From Sphingomonadaceae bacterium (GTDB taxonomy: Bacteria > Pseudomonadota > Alphaproteobacteria > Sphingomonadales > Sphingomonadaceae), in the NCBI GenBank assembly GCA_947451145.1, contig CANFXW010000006.1, forward strand, positions 1-64,000: DNA of 64,000 nt, written 5' to 3'. A program made the position numbers and the translations under genes. A model generated the notes under the pieces. It searched no databases and was not told where the DNA came from. It worked only from the letters and a program-made list of their open reading frames with translations. Shown in pieces: positions 39,086 through 46,686 of the stretch (position 1 is its first letter; each line of letters starts with the position of its first letter).

Positions 39086-39742
39086 ATGAGTAAGAAGCTT
39101 GATCTGGCTGGGTCGATTGCCCTCGCCGCTACATTTGCATTTGCCTTGTTATCTTCCGATGGTTCGCTCGCTGCCGCAAAGGCACCGGTCAAAGCCCAAA
39201 TCGCTCTCCCGCAGGCCGTGGCCACAACCGGGATTGATGCGCAGGCTGACGGACAGAACCAGGCCTCCCTTTCCAGCGATGCTTCCGGCGATGGAGCTTT
39301 TGTCACGCCTGCCGGTGATGAACCCAGTGCTGCATCGCTTGCCGAACTCGTTGCCCAGCGTGCCAGCAATGCGCCGCTCTCGCGCGAGCTAAACTGCCTC
39401 GCCAGCGCGATCTACTTCGAATCGAAGAGCGAACCGCTCGCCGGACAGCTTGCCGTTGGCCGGGTGATCGTCGCCCGCTCGCGCTCGGGCCGTTTCCCTG
39501 ATTCCTATTGCGGTGTGGTCTACCAGCCTTCGCAGTTCTCGTTCGTTCGCGGCAACACCATGCCTTCAATCAACAAGGATTCGCGTTTCTGGAAGAACGC
39601 CGTGGCTCTCGCCCAGATTTCCCACGAAGGATCGTGGCAGAGCCCGGTCGAAGGCGCGCTCTATTTCCACTCGGCCCGCGTTTCACCGCGCTGGGGCAGG
39701 GAACGCGCCGCCAAGATCGGCAACCAGATTTTCTATCGTTGA
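39086..39742 (+). CDS. SleB/CwlJ-like cell wall hydrolase
   Basis: Exported peptidoglycan hydrolase of the Hydrolase_2 family, 218 residues. An N-terminal signal or membrane segment (IALAATFAFALLSSDGSLAAA) is followed by a low-complexity linker of ~70 residues. The catalytic domain (about 105-218) has LASAIYFESKSEPLAGQ, with the family's glutamate, and VVYQPSQFSFV. The family is named after spore-cortex enzymes, but in Gram-negatives its role is wall remodelling. The ribosome site is weak. It converges on xth across a cluster of palindromes. Confidence 0.87.
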   Translation: MSKKLDLAGSIALAATFAFALLSSDGSLAAAKAPVKAQIALPQAVATTGIDAQADGQNQASLSSDASGDGAFVTPAGDEPSAASLAELVAQRASNAPLSRELNCLASAIYFESKSEPLAGQLAVGRVIVARSRSGRFPDSYCGVVYQPSQFSFVRGNTMPSINKDSRFWKNAVALAQISHEGSWQSPVEGALYFHSARVSPRWGRERAAKIGNQIFYR

Positions 39743-39755
39743 TTGTGCGATGACC

Positions 39756-39776
39756 GGGGTCGACAAAGTCGACCCC
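39756..39776. terminator. GGGGTCGAC / GTCGACCCC stem-loop
   Basis: Perfect 9-bp arms with a 3-nt loop AAA, 13 nt after the hydrolase stop. No T-run. Probably part of the 3'-end signals between two convergent genes. Confidence 0.45.
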
Positions 39777-39781
39777 TCGCG

Positions 39782-39867
39782 CCACCCACCACCCCGCACC
39801 CCCGGCCCAGCCACCCGAACATGGTACCCTATGGGTGGCTGGGCCGGGGGTGCGGGGTGGTGGGTGG
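39782..39867. repeat. Perfect 35-bp palindromic repeat between convergent genes
   Basis: Arms 39782-39816 and 39833-39867 are exact reverse complements over 35 bp, around a 16-nt loop that contains GGTACC. A diverged right half of the same element stands at positions 4-42. The arms are very G/C-rich. It lies between the sleB-like gene and xth, where it may act as a bidirectional terminator; a further small CCCCGC/GCGGGG hairpin (39869-39886) overlaps the xth stop. I call it a dispersed REP-like element. Confidence 0.75.
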
Positions 39868-39876
39868 TCCCCGCTG

Positions 39877-40653
39877 TTAGGCGGGGATAAAAGTCGCCCA
39901 GACCGGTGCGTGATCACTGGCTTTTTCCCGGCCGCGGTGATCCTTGTCGACACCTGCGGAAACCAGTCGGTCGGCCATTTCGGGTGACAAAAGCAGGTGA
40001 TCAATGCGGAAGCCGTGGTCGCGCTGCCAGGCACCTGCCTGATAGTCCCAATAGGTCCAGACCCCGCCCTTGGGATTTAGCCGGTCAAGCGCATCGGTCC
40101 AGCCATCGCCGAGCAGGCGGGCATAGGCATCGCGCGATTCGGGCTGCATCAGCGCATCGCTCGCCATGGCTGCAGGAGCCCAAACGTCCTTGTCTTCGGG
40201 AATGACGTTGAAATCGCCGAGCACGATAGCCGGAACTTCCTCAGCCGCCACAGCGCGCATCCGGGCGCGCAGGCGCTCCATCCAGGCCAGCTTGTAATCG
40301 AACTTGGGCCCCGGCAGCGGGTTGCCGTTGGGCAGGTAGAGGCAACAGACGCGCGTGCCGAAGACATCCGCTTCAAGATAGCGGGACTGCTCGTCTTCGG
40401 GATCACCGGGCAGGCCGCGCTGCACTTCGATTGGTTTGGTGCCATCGGCCAGAATGGCGACGCCGTTGAAGCTCTTTTGTCCGTGCCAGATCGCGTGATA
40501 ACCGATCTTCTCGAACTCTTCCGCCGGGAAACCCTCATCCTGCGTCTTGATCTCTTGCAAGCAGGCGACCGAGGGGCGGGTTTCCTCCAGCCATTCGAGC
40601 AAGCGCGGCAAGCGGGCCTTGATGCCGTTGATGTTGAAAGTTGCGATCTTCAT
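39877..40653 (-). CDS. xth: Exodeoxyribonuclease III
   Basis: Base-excision repair nuclease with AP-endonuclease and 3'-5' exonuclease activity. From the ATG at 40653 it has 258 residues starting MKIATFNINGIKARL, the classic N-terminus. The catalytic Glu is in ACLQEIKTQ near residue 35. GDFNVIPEDKDVW is in the middle, and the terminal SDHAPVWA motif carries the Asp-His pair. The start overlaps the erpA stop by one base. Confidence 0.95.
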   Translation of the reverse strand: MKIATFNINGIKARLPRLLEWLEETRPSVACLQEIKTQDEGFPAEEFEKIGYHAIWHGQKSFNGVAILADGTKPIEVQRGLPGDPEDEQSRYLEADVFGTRVCCLYLPNGNPLPGPKFDYKLAWMERLRARMRAVAAEEVPAIVLGDFNVIPEDKDVWAPAAMASDALMQPESRDAYARLLGDGWTDALDRLNPKGGVWTYWDYQAGAWQRDHGFRIDHLLLSPEMADRLVSAGVDKDHRGREKASDHAPVWATFIPA

Positions 40654-40985
40654 CAGATTGCGAAGGAAGAACCGCAACCGCAGCCGGCAGTTGCCTGTGG
40701 GTTCTCGACCTTGAACATCGAGCCGCCGAGCGATTCGACGAAATCAACTACGCAGCCGGAGACCAGATCGAGACTGACGGAATCGACCACCAGTTTCACA
40801 CCGTCGGTTTCGGCAATGACATCGTCTGGCTCAATGCCCTCGGCCAGCCCGAAGCGATACTGGAATCCCGAACAGCCGCCGCCTTCAACCGAAAGCCGCA
40901 GCATGGCCTCTTTTCCCTGCTTGGCGGCAATAGTCGCCACGCGCCTGGCAGCGGATGGGCTGAGAGTGATTGTCGCGGTGTCCAT
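40653..40985 (-). CDS. erpA: Iron-sulfur cluster insertion protein ErpA
   Basis: A-type carrier that delivers Fe-S clusters to apoproteins. The 110 residues carry the three ligand cysteines C38 (GGGCSGFQY), C102 and C104 (GCGCGSSF). The ATG at 40985 restores the normal family length; the frame stays open 29 codons further upstream. The stop overlaps xth by one base (TGATG). Confidence 0.94.
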   Translation of the reverse strand: MDTATITLSPSAARRVATIAAKQGKEAMLRLSVEGGGCSGFQYRFGLAEGIEPDDVIAETDGVKLVVDSVSLDLVSGCVVDFVESLGGSMFKVENPQATAGCGCGSSFAI

Positions 40986-41025
40986 GCTGCAGATGTAGGC
41001 GCTGCCAAAGCCCCCGGCAAGCGGG

Positions 41026-41457
41026 TCACGCCGTCTGGATGTAACTCCGCATCGCTTCGGCCTCTGCCTCAATCCGGTCGATGCGGTATTTCACGAGATC
41101 ACCGATCGAAACGAAGGCAATGGTTTGCCCGCCCGCGGTCACCGGCAGGTGGCGAATGCGGCGGCGGGTCATCAGCGATAGTGCACCCATGACGGCCGTA
41201 TCGGGGCTTACAGTGATGGCGGGTGAGGTCATTACGTCGCGGACGGGCCGGTCAAGCGCGGCCTCCCCGCCACTCGCGAGGCAGTGGATGACATCGCGTT
41301 CGGAAAAGATACCGGCAATTCCGCCGCCATCATCAACCGGCAGGGCGCCGATGCGCTTTTCTGCCAGCAAGGCGATAGCAGCGCGAACCGAAATGTCGCC
41401 GGTGCAGGTAACCACGGCAATTGGCGCGCGGTCGGCGATCAGGCGGGCAATGGTCAT
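41026..41457 (-). CDS. Tandem CBS-domain protein
   Basis: A 143-residue protein made of two CBS repeats, a module that senses adenine nucleotides. Motifs AAIALLAEKRIGALPVDD (about 27-44) and AVMGALSLMTRRRIRHLPV (about 90-108) mark the two copies. It has no catalytic domain. Such stand-alone proteins are common in alphaproteobacteria and their targets are unknown. It lies 40 nt upstream of erpA and 66 nt downstream of the ferredoxin-like gene. Confidence 0.88.
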   Translation of the reverse strand: MTIARLIADRAPIAVVTCTGDISVRAAIALLAEKRIGALPVDDGGGIAGIFSERDVIHCLASGGEAALDRPVRDVMTSPAITVSPDTAVMGALSLMTRRRIRHLPVTAGGQTIAFVSIGDLVKYRIDRIEAEAEAMRSYIQTA

Positions 41458-41523
41458 GGCATCTCTCCAAGTGCTGGGACCGGAGCCGAATGTGACACGA
41501 AACCCGATGCGATGCCAGTAGGG

Positions 41524-41898
41524 TCAATCGGTGGCAGGATAGAGACGGAAGTCCTCAACCGGCTCACCGCCGATCAGGTGCTCCTGAATGATCCGTTCCA
41601 GAACGGGTTCGGTGCAGGAATGATACCAGACACCCTCCGGCCAGACCACGGCGACAGGCCCGGCGGCGCAGATTTTCAGGCAATCCGCCTTGGTACGATA
41701 GACCCCGCCATCGCGATCAAGGCCGAGTTCCCTAAGTCGCCGTTTAAGGAATTTCCATGAGGCCGAGCCAACATTTGCCGGGCAGCACTTGGCCTTGGCA
41801 GGCTCGGCGCAGAGTAAGATGTGGCGCTTGATGCAGTCGGCGCCTTCTTCGTGCATCGCCGCGCGGGCAGCTGTCAGGCGCTGGCTTTCCTCGCTCAC
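41524..41898 (-). CDS. Thioredoxin-like (2Fe-2S) ferredoxin
   Basis: A 124-residue protein of the (2Fe-2S) ferredoxin-like domain family, related to the NuoE/CbiW fold. Candidate ligands are C30, C38 or C39, C73 and C77, in [14 protein letters not shown] and [27 protein letters not shown] after the cysteines is typical. The electron partner is unknown. The start is GTG, overlapping the thioesterase stop (GTGA). Confidence 0.86.
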   Translation of the reverse strand: MSEESQRLTAARAAMHEEGADCIKRHILLCAEPAKAKCCPANVGSASWKFLKRRLRELGLDRDGGVYRTKADCLKICAAGPVAVVWPEGVWYHSCTEPVLERIIQEHLIGGEPVEDFRLYPATD

Positions 41899-42326
41899 GC
41901 GCGGACCATCCAGTCTTTGACCGAATCCCGGAAACTGTCAGGCAAAGCGAAAGGTTTGCCATCCTTGAGGCAAACCATCGTCGCGCGGGCAAAGGACACG
42001 GCGCGCTCGTCCTGACACAACAACAGTTCCATCTCATAGGAACTCGATCCAATGCGCGATGCACCGGCGTGGATAGTCATCGTGCCGGGATAATAGGCCT
42101 GACCGATGAATTCGATGGCGATGCTCACTGCCATGGCACCCAAACCGGCTATGGCACTGTGAAAGCCGCTCGCCTTGTGAAACCGCACCCGGCCTTCTTC
42201 GACAAATCCGGCAAGCGCCACATTGTTGACGTGGCGGTTAAGGTCGATGTCGCCAAATCGGATGTCGACATCGGTGCGGAACGGGTAGCGCGCCGGATCA
42301 AGCAGCGCCGGATCAGGCTTTGCCAA
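41895..42326 (-). CDS. YbgC-type acyl-CoA thioesterase
   Basis: Hotdog-fold thioesterase of the 4-hydroxybenzoyl-CoA/YbgC type, 143 residues. The active-site segment is [19 protein letters not shown] near residue 21, where the first Asp and the HVNN stretch are characteristic. The substrate is unknown. The only start available near the N-terminus is TTG at 42326. It lies 6 nt after popZ and overlaps the ferredoxin-like gene. Confidence 0.87.
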   Translation of the reverse strand: MAKPDPALLDPARYPFRTDVDIRFGDIDLNRHVNNVALAGFVEEGRVRFHKASGFHSAIAGLGAMAVSIAIEFIGQAYYPGTMTIHAGASRIGSSSYEMELLLCQDERAVSFARATMVCLKDGKPFALPDSFRDSVKDWMVRA

Positions 42327-42332
42327 GGGCGC

Positions 42333-42803
42333 TCAGACCTTCTTGCCGACGATCCGGGCGATCTCTGCCGAAACCATCGATTCAACCAGCGGCGGCAGGT
42401 TCTTGTCGAGCCATTCGGCGAGCGCCGGACGCAGCAGCTCACGGGCCATGCCTTCCAGCGAGGTTTCTCCCGAGCGAACAATCTGCGGCTGGGCGCCCGG
42501 CTGGGCCATAACCGACAGGGCAGCCAGCGATTCGCGCATCGAGGCGCGGGCATGTTCGGTCAGCAAAGGTCCGTCTTGCGCGGGTGCTTCGTCATAACGG
42601 CCATCATCGGCCATATCGATGTCAGCCAGATCGAGGATGTCATCCTCCTCAAGCTGAACCGGCGGCAATGGCGGCTGATTGAGAACGGGCGGACGGTCCC
42701 GTGCTTCGGCCCGTTCGTCAGCAACGGCGCGATTATCGCGTGCGATTACCTTCTTGATCGAGGCAAGGATTTCCTCAACCGATGGTTCACCTGCCTGCGC
42801 CAC
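42333..42803 (-). CDS. popZ: PopZ-family polar organizing protein (DUF2497)
   Basis: DUF2497 protein of 156 residues, the family of Caulobacter PopZ, which builds a polar matrix that captures ParB-parS. The N-terminal helix (EPSVEEILASIKKVIARDN) is followed by an acidic, proline-rich middle. The C-terminal oligomerisation region (LEGMARELLRPALAEWLDKNLPPLVESMV, about 115-143) is the most conserved part. The start is GTG. Its position next to tolC is common in alphaproteobacteria, though the valS gene often found with it is absent here. Confidence 0.85.
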   Translation of the reverse strand: MAQAGEPSVEEILASIKKVIARDNRAVADERAEARDRPPVLNQPPLPPVQLEEDDILDLADIDMADDGRYDEAPAQDGPLLTEHARASMRESLAALSVMAQPGAQPQIVRSGETSLEGMARELLRPALAEWLDKNLPPLVESMVSAEIARIVGKKV

Positions 42804-42849
42804 GTTCCGTTCCCCCGGGAGCTGTTCTGCGGAGCCGCAGAATCATCAA

Positions 42850-44274
42850 TCACTTGCTGGGCGGAATTGAGCCATTCTGTACCGGCGTGTCAACCGTGCG
42901 TGTTGCCTTGGCCTTTGGCTTGGGGTCCAGATCCCAGTCAAATACCTTGCCATGAACGCGGTCATAATTGGCCATCGGATCATAGAGCGCACCGCCCTCA
43001 AGACCGAGATCGCGCGCCTCTGCCTTGCCCATTGCGGCCAGCAGGTTGAACCCTGCGACATAGGCATTGCGCCGTGCGGTGACGAGGTTGGTCTGGGCGC
43101 TGACCAATTCCTGCTCGGCATTGAGGATATCGAGAATTGTCCGGTTGCCGACGGAATTTTCCGCCCGCACACCCTCAAGGCTGAGCGCTGCAGCATCGAC
43201 CGCCTGCTGGTTTGATCCGATAACCTCGTTCGCCGCCTGCCACTGCGACCAGGCTGAGCGAACCGCTGCGATTACCGCGCGTTCGGTGGCGATTTCCTGC
43301 TCCATCGCCGCATTTTCGCGGGCACTGGCCTGACGCTGCTGGGCTGCCGGAAGTCCGCCGGAGAAGATCGGAATCGTCGCGCGGACTCCAGCGGTGGTGC
43401 CGCTCGAAATCTGGTTCAGCGTACCGCCGGCAAGGCTGCCAAGGTAGTCGGTGCGATCTGCGGTGGTGAACACACTGATCCGGGGAAGTCGGCCTGCGCC
43501 GGCGGCATTGGTATCATAGCCCGCTGCCTTGCTGCGGGTCCGTGCCGCAATCAGATCAGGGTTGTTATCCAAGGCGCTGGCAACGGCCTCATCGGCGGCA
43601 GTCGGCATGCCCGGCAGCGGTGGCGGTGGTTCAAGCGCGACTGGCGGTGTGCCCACCAGCTGGATATACTTCTCCCGCGCTGCAGCAAGGTTGGCCTGCT
43701 GAGTGCGCAGATTGCTCCGTGCCACGGCAAGCCGCGATTGCGACTGGGCAACATCGGTGCGGGTCAGATCGCCGATCTCATAGCGGTCACGGGTCGATTT
43801 CAGGTTGGTTTCGAGCACTTCGACATTGTGTGTGCCAAGGCCGACGATCGCCTCGTTCGAGATGACATCGAGGTAGGCCGCGACGACCTGTGAAAACAGA
43901 CCGCTTTCCGAGCCACGCAGGTCAGCCTGCCCGGCCTTGATGCGCGTTTCTGCTGCCTGGACCGAATTCTTCACTGCCCCGCCTGAAAACACCGGGACCG
44001 AAAGCGTTGCCTGGGTATCGAGAATCCGGTTCGGGCCGGTCAATGATGCGCCACTCAGCACTTCGGTATAGCTCGCCGTGCCCGAGAGCGAAGGCAGGCC
44101 TGCTGCGCGGGCAATCGGCACGCTTTCATCGGTTGCGCGTTGGTTGGCGCGCGCAGCGGCAAGTGTGGGATTCGTCTGATATGCGCTGGTCAATGCGCTG
44201 CGCAGATCATCAGCCAGCGCGGGGGTGGCAGCAAAGATCAGTCCCGAGCAAAGCCAGAGCCTACCTGCCCGCAC
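42850..44274 (-). CDS. tolC: TolC family outer-membrane channel
   Basis: Outer-membrane exit duct for type I secretion and multidrug efflux. It has two repeated OEP domains over ~470 residues and a signal peptide (LWLCSGLIFAATPALA). The N-terminal ALTSAYQTNPTLAAARAN motif and the second-repeat counterpart VAYLDVISNEAIV fit. I favour GTG 44274 because GGAG lies nine bases upstream; GTG 44289 would overlap pcm by 13 nt. No membrane-fusion or pump gene lies nearby. Confidence 0.92.
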   Translation of the reverse strand: MRAGRLWLCSGLIFAATPALADDLRSALTSAYQTNPTLAAARANQRATDESVPIARAAGLPSLSGTASYTEVLSGASLTGPNRILDTQATLSVPVFSGGAVKNSVQAAETRIKAGQADLRGSESGLFSQVVAAYLDVISNEAIVGLGTHNVEVLETNLKSTRDRYEIGDLTRTDVAQSQSRLAVARSNLRTQQANLAAAREKYIQLVGTPPVALEPPPPLPGMPTAADEAVASALDNNPDLIAARTRSKAAGYDTNAAGAGRLPRISVFTTADRTDYLGSLAGGTLNQISSGTTAGVRATIPIFSGGLPAAQQRQASARENAAMEQEIATERAVIAAVRSAWSQWQAANEVIGSNQQAVDAAALSLEGVRAENSVGNRTILDILNAEQELVSAQTNLVTARRNAYVAGFNLLAAMGKAEARDLGLEGGALYDPMANYDRVHGKVFDWDLDPKPKAKATRTVDTPVQNGSIPPSK

Positions 44275-44276
44275 GG

Positions 44277-44882
44277 TCAGAAACTCCACTGCTTCGGCGC
44301 AGCGAATTCCGTGATAACCGGCATGCCGATCTCGGCCAGATTGAGCAGTGCGACGCCATCGGCAGATTTGCGGCCCGCAGCAAGCCGGGTGATTCCGCGG
44401 GTAACCGTGCCTGTCACTACACGGCCATCGGCGGCCAGCGAGGCGGCGACAAAGGCGGGAAGCTGTTCGGCAGCGCCGTCGATCAGGATCAGGCTGAAAG
44501 GCCCGCTCTTCTTCTTGTCCAGCGCATCGGCCGGTTTGACCAGAGTGACCTCTGCGCCCAGCTCCTTGACCAGCGCAGCAAGGTAACCGCTTGCCGAAAT
44601 GACCAGAACCTTCTCGCCCGCCTGCACGGCAGCTTCAACCAGCACCCGGCCATGCACCAGCGGAGCCGGGATCGCGCCGCCATCATCAAGGGCAATCGCG
44701 CGGTCGAGATAGGCATTGGCCTTCATCGCGGCGGGAACAAAGTCTTCGCGCGCAACTGCGTTCATGGCGGCGAGTACATCGGGCGCATTTACGCCGCTGA
44801 CGCGCAGCTGGCTGTCGATCATCGCCCTACGGCTTTGCGAATTTGAGCGTGCTGTGGCTGGCCGCTCGTCAAGCATGGTCAT
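44277..44882 (-). CDS. pcm: Protein-L-isoaspartate O-methyltransferase-like protein
   Basis: Related to the isoaspartyl repair methyltransferase, 201 residues. The N-terminal RRAMIDSQLRVSGV and AREDFVPA segments are typical. Two key motifs have drifted: the S-adenosylmethionine loop reads LVISASGYLAALV instead of the usual LEIGTGSGY, and the substrate segment reads GAIPAPLVHGRVL. It may be an altered or inactive member. The pcm-tolC-popZ order is widely conserved in this class. A palindromic operator candidate lies 24 nt upstream of the start. Confidence 0.8.
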   Translation of the reverse strand: MTMLDERPATARSNSQSRRAMIDSQLRVSGVNAPDVLAAMNAVAREDFVPAAMKANAYLDRAIALDDGGAIPAPLVHGRVLVEAAVQAGEKVLVISASGYLAALVKELGAEVTLVKPADALDKKKSGPFSLILIDGAAEQLPAFVAASLAADGRVVTGTVTRGITRLAAGRKSADGVALLNLAEIGMPVITEFAAPKQWSF

Positions 44883-44904
44883 CGAATCTCATCCTTTTCG
44901 CGGC

Positions 44905-44928
44905 GCTGTATTGCACAGTTAATACAGC
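44905..44928. promoter_or_regulatory. Palindromic operator candidate before pcm-tolC
   Basis: Arms GCTGTATT and AATACAGC around an 8-nt centre. The core TGTATT-N8-AATACA repeats the site at 15004-15025. Read leftward it overlaps a TATTAA that could be the -10 of pcm. Fumarase on the other strand starts 115 nt away. Confidence 0.5.
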
Positions 44929-45043
44929 ATCGCAATCGCTTCGCTTCTAGGCGATGGGACAAGCCTCGCCAAGCGCTTTGACGGACCATCGATCACGCGC
45001 CTATGGGGTGGGGGAATCAGGCAACACATCAGGAGCAGATACC

Positions 45044-46567
45044 GTGCCCGACATGGTCACCATCCGTGAACAGGATCTCATCGACAGCGTCGCTGACGCG
45101 CTTCAGTTCATCTCCTATTACCACCCGATGGATTACATCCGCGCGCTGGGGGAAGCCTATGAGGCGGAGCAGGGCCCAGCGGCCAAGGATGCTATCGCCC
45201 AGATCCTGACCAACAGCCGCATGTGCGCCGAAGGGCACCGGCCGATCTGTCAGGATACCGGCATCGTCAACGTGTTCATCGAATGGGGGCAGAACTGCCG
45301 CCTCGAATCGGACAAGTCGATGCAGGAAGTCGTCGATGAGGGCGTGCGCCGCGCCTATATGAATTCGGAATACAAGCTGCGCGCCTCGGTGCTGACTGAT
45401 CCTGCATTCACCCGCCGCAATACGCGCGACAACACGCCTTGCGTGCTGCACGTCTCGATGGTGCCTGGCAGCAAGGTTTCGGTCGATGTTGCGGCCAAGG
45501 GCGGCGGCAGCGAGAACAAGAGCAAGTTCAAGATGATGAACCCCAGCGACAATATCGTCGACTGGGTGCTCGAGATGCTGCCACAGATGGGTGCGGGCTG
45601 GTGCCCCCCCGGCATGCTCGGCATCGGCATCGGCGGCACAGCGGAGCACTGCATGTTGCTCGCCAAACAGGCGCTGATGGAACCGATCGACATGGGCCAG
45701 CTGAAAGCGCGCGGACCCCAAAACGATATCGAGGCGCTGCGCATCGAGATTTTCGACAAGGTCAATGCGCTCGGCATCGGTGCGCAGGGTCTGGGCGGGC
45801 TTTCGACCATCCTCGACGTGAAGATCCTCGATTGGCCCTGCCATGCCGCGGGCAAGCCGGTCGCCATGATCCCTAACTGCGCCGCCACCCGCCACGCGCA
45901 TTTCACGCTTGATGGCTCGGGCCCGACCTTCCTTGAAACGCCCAAGCTTGATCAATGGCCTGACGTTCACTGGGCGCCCGACAAGGCCGCGAAGAAGGTC
46001 AACCTCGATACACTGACCGCGGAGGAAGTGCGCGGCTGGAAGCAGGGCGATCGCCTGTTGCTCAACGGCAAGATGCTCACCGGCCGCGATGCCGCGCACA
46101 AGCGCATCAAGGATATGCTCGCCAAGGGCGAGGCGCTGCCGGTCGATTTCAAGGGCAGGGCGATCTATTATGTTGGCCCGGTCGATCCGATCATCGGTGA
46201 GGTTGTGGGTCCAGCGGGCCCCACCACGGCAACGCGCATGGACAGCTTCACCGATATGATGTGCGAGCTGGGTCTGCTCACAATGATCGGCAAGGCGGAG
46301 CGCGGACAGGGCGCAACCAAAGTCATCGCCGATCACAAGGTGGCCTATCTGATGGCCGTCGGCGGCGCCGCTTACCTTGTCGCCCGTGCAATCCGCGAGG
46401 CCAAGGTTGTTGCCTTTGAAGACCTTGGCATGGAGGCAATCTATGAATTCACCGTCGAGGATATGCCGGTGACCGTGGCTGTCGATTCGGAGGGCAACAA
46501 CGTCCACCAACTCGCGCCTCTGGTGTGGAAGGAAAAGATCGCCAGGGAAGGCCTGTTGGCGAAGTAG
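45044..46567 (+). CDS. fumA: Class I (iron-sulfur) fumarate hydratase
   Basis: Interconverts fumarate and malate in the citric-acid cycle with an oxygen-sensitive [4Fe-4S] cluster. The 507 residues contain cluster-cysteine candidates in RPICQDTG, GWCPPGMLGIGIGG and IPNCAATRH, in the expected order. GPTTATRMDSFTDMM is another class I signature. The start is GTG 45044 with AGGAG eight bases upstream; the frame extends to 44954 but without a ribosome site. It is monocistronic on this strand; the 119 bases downstream hold no clear terminator. Confidence 0.94.
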   Translation: MPDMVTIREQDLIDSVADALQFISYYHPMDYIRALGEAYEAEQGPAAKDAIAQILTNSRMCAEGHRPICQDTGIVNVFIEWGQNCRLESDKSMQEVVDEGVRRAYMNSEYKLRASVLTDPAFTRRNTRDNTPCVLHVSMVPGSKVSVDVAAKGGGSENKSKFKMMNPSDNIVDWVLEMLPQMGAGWCPPGMLGIGIGGTAEHCMLLAKQALMEPIDMGQLKARGPQNDIEALRIEIFDKVNALGIGAQGLGGLSTILDVKILDWPCHAAGKPVAMIPNCAATRHAHFTLDGSGPTFLETPKLDQWPDVHWAPDKAAKKVNLDTLTAEEVRGWKQGDRLLLNGKMLTGRDAAHKRIKDMLAKGEALPVDFKGRAIYYVGPVDPIIGEVVGPAGPTTATRMDSFTDMMCELGLLTMIGKAERGQGATKVIADHKVAYLMAVGGAAYLVARAIREAKVVAFEDLGMEAIYEFTVEDMPVTVAVDSEGNNVHQLAPLVWKEKIAREGLLAK

Positions 46568-46686
46568 GCCCTTCGACCAACTGCCGACGATTTCCGACCG
46601 GGAGACTCGCTTTGGTGGGCCGCCCGGTTTAATCCGGCGGCATGCTCAAGCGTACCCAAGTGACCAACGCCGATCAGGGTGAAGAT

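Noticed and set aside
39570..40034. Open frame across the palindromic region between the sleB-like gene and xth
   Set aside because: It spans the 35-bp palindrome in the wrong strand relative to both genes and translates to Pro/Gly repeats only.
45029..46510. 493-codon open frame on the minus strand
   Set aside because: Antisense to class I fumarase with its conserved cysteines; composition is that of a shadow frame.
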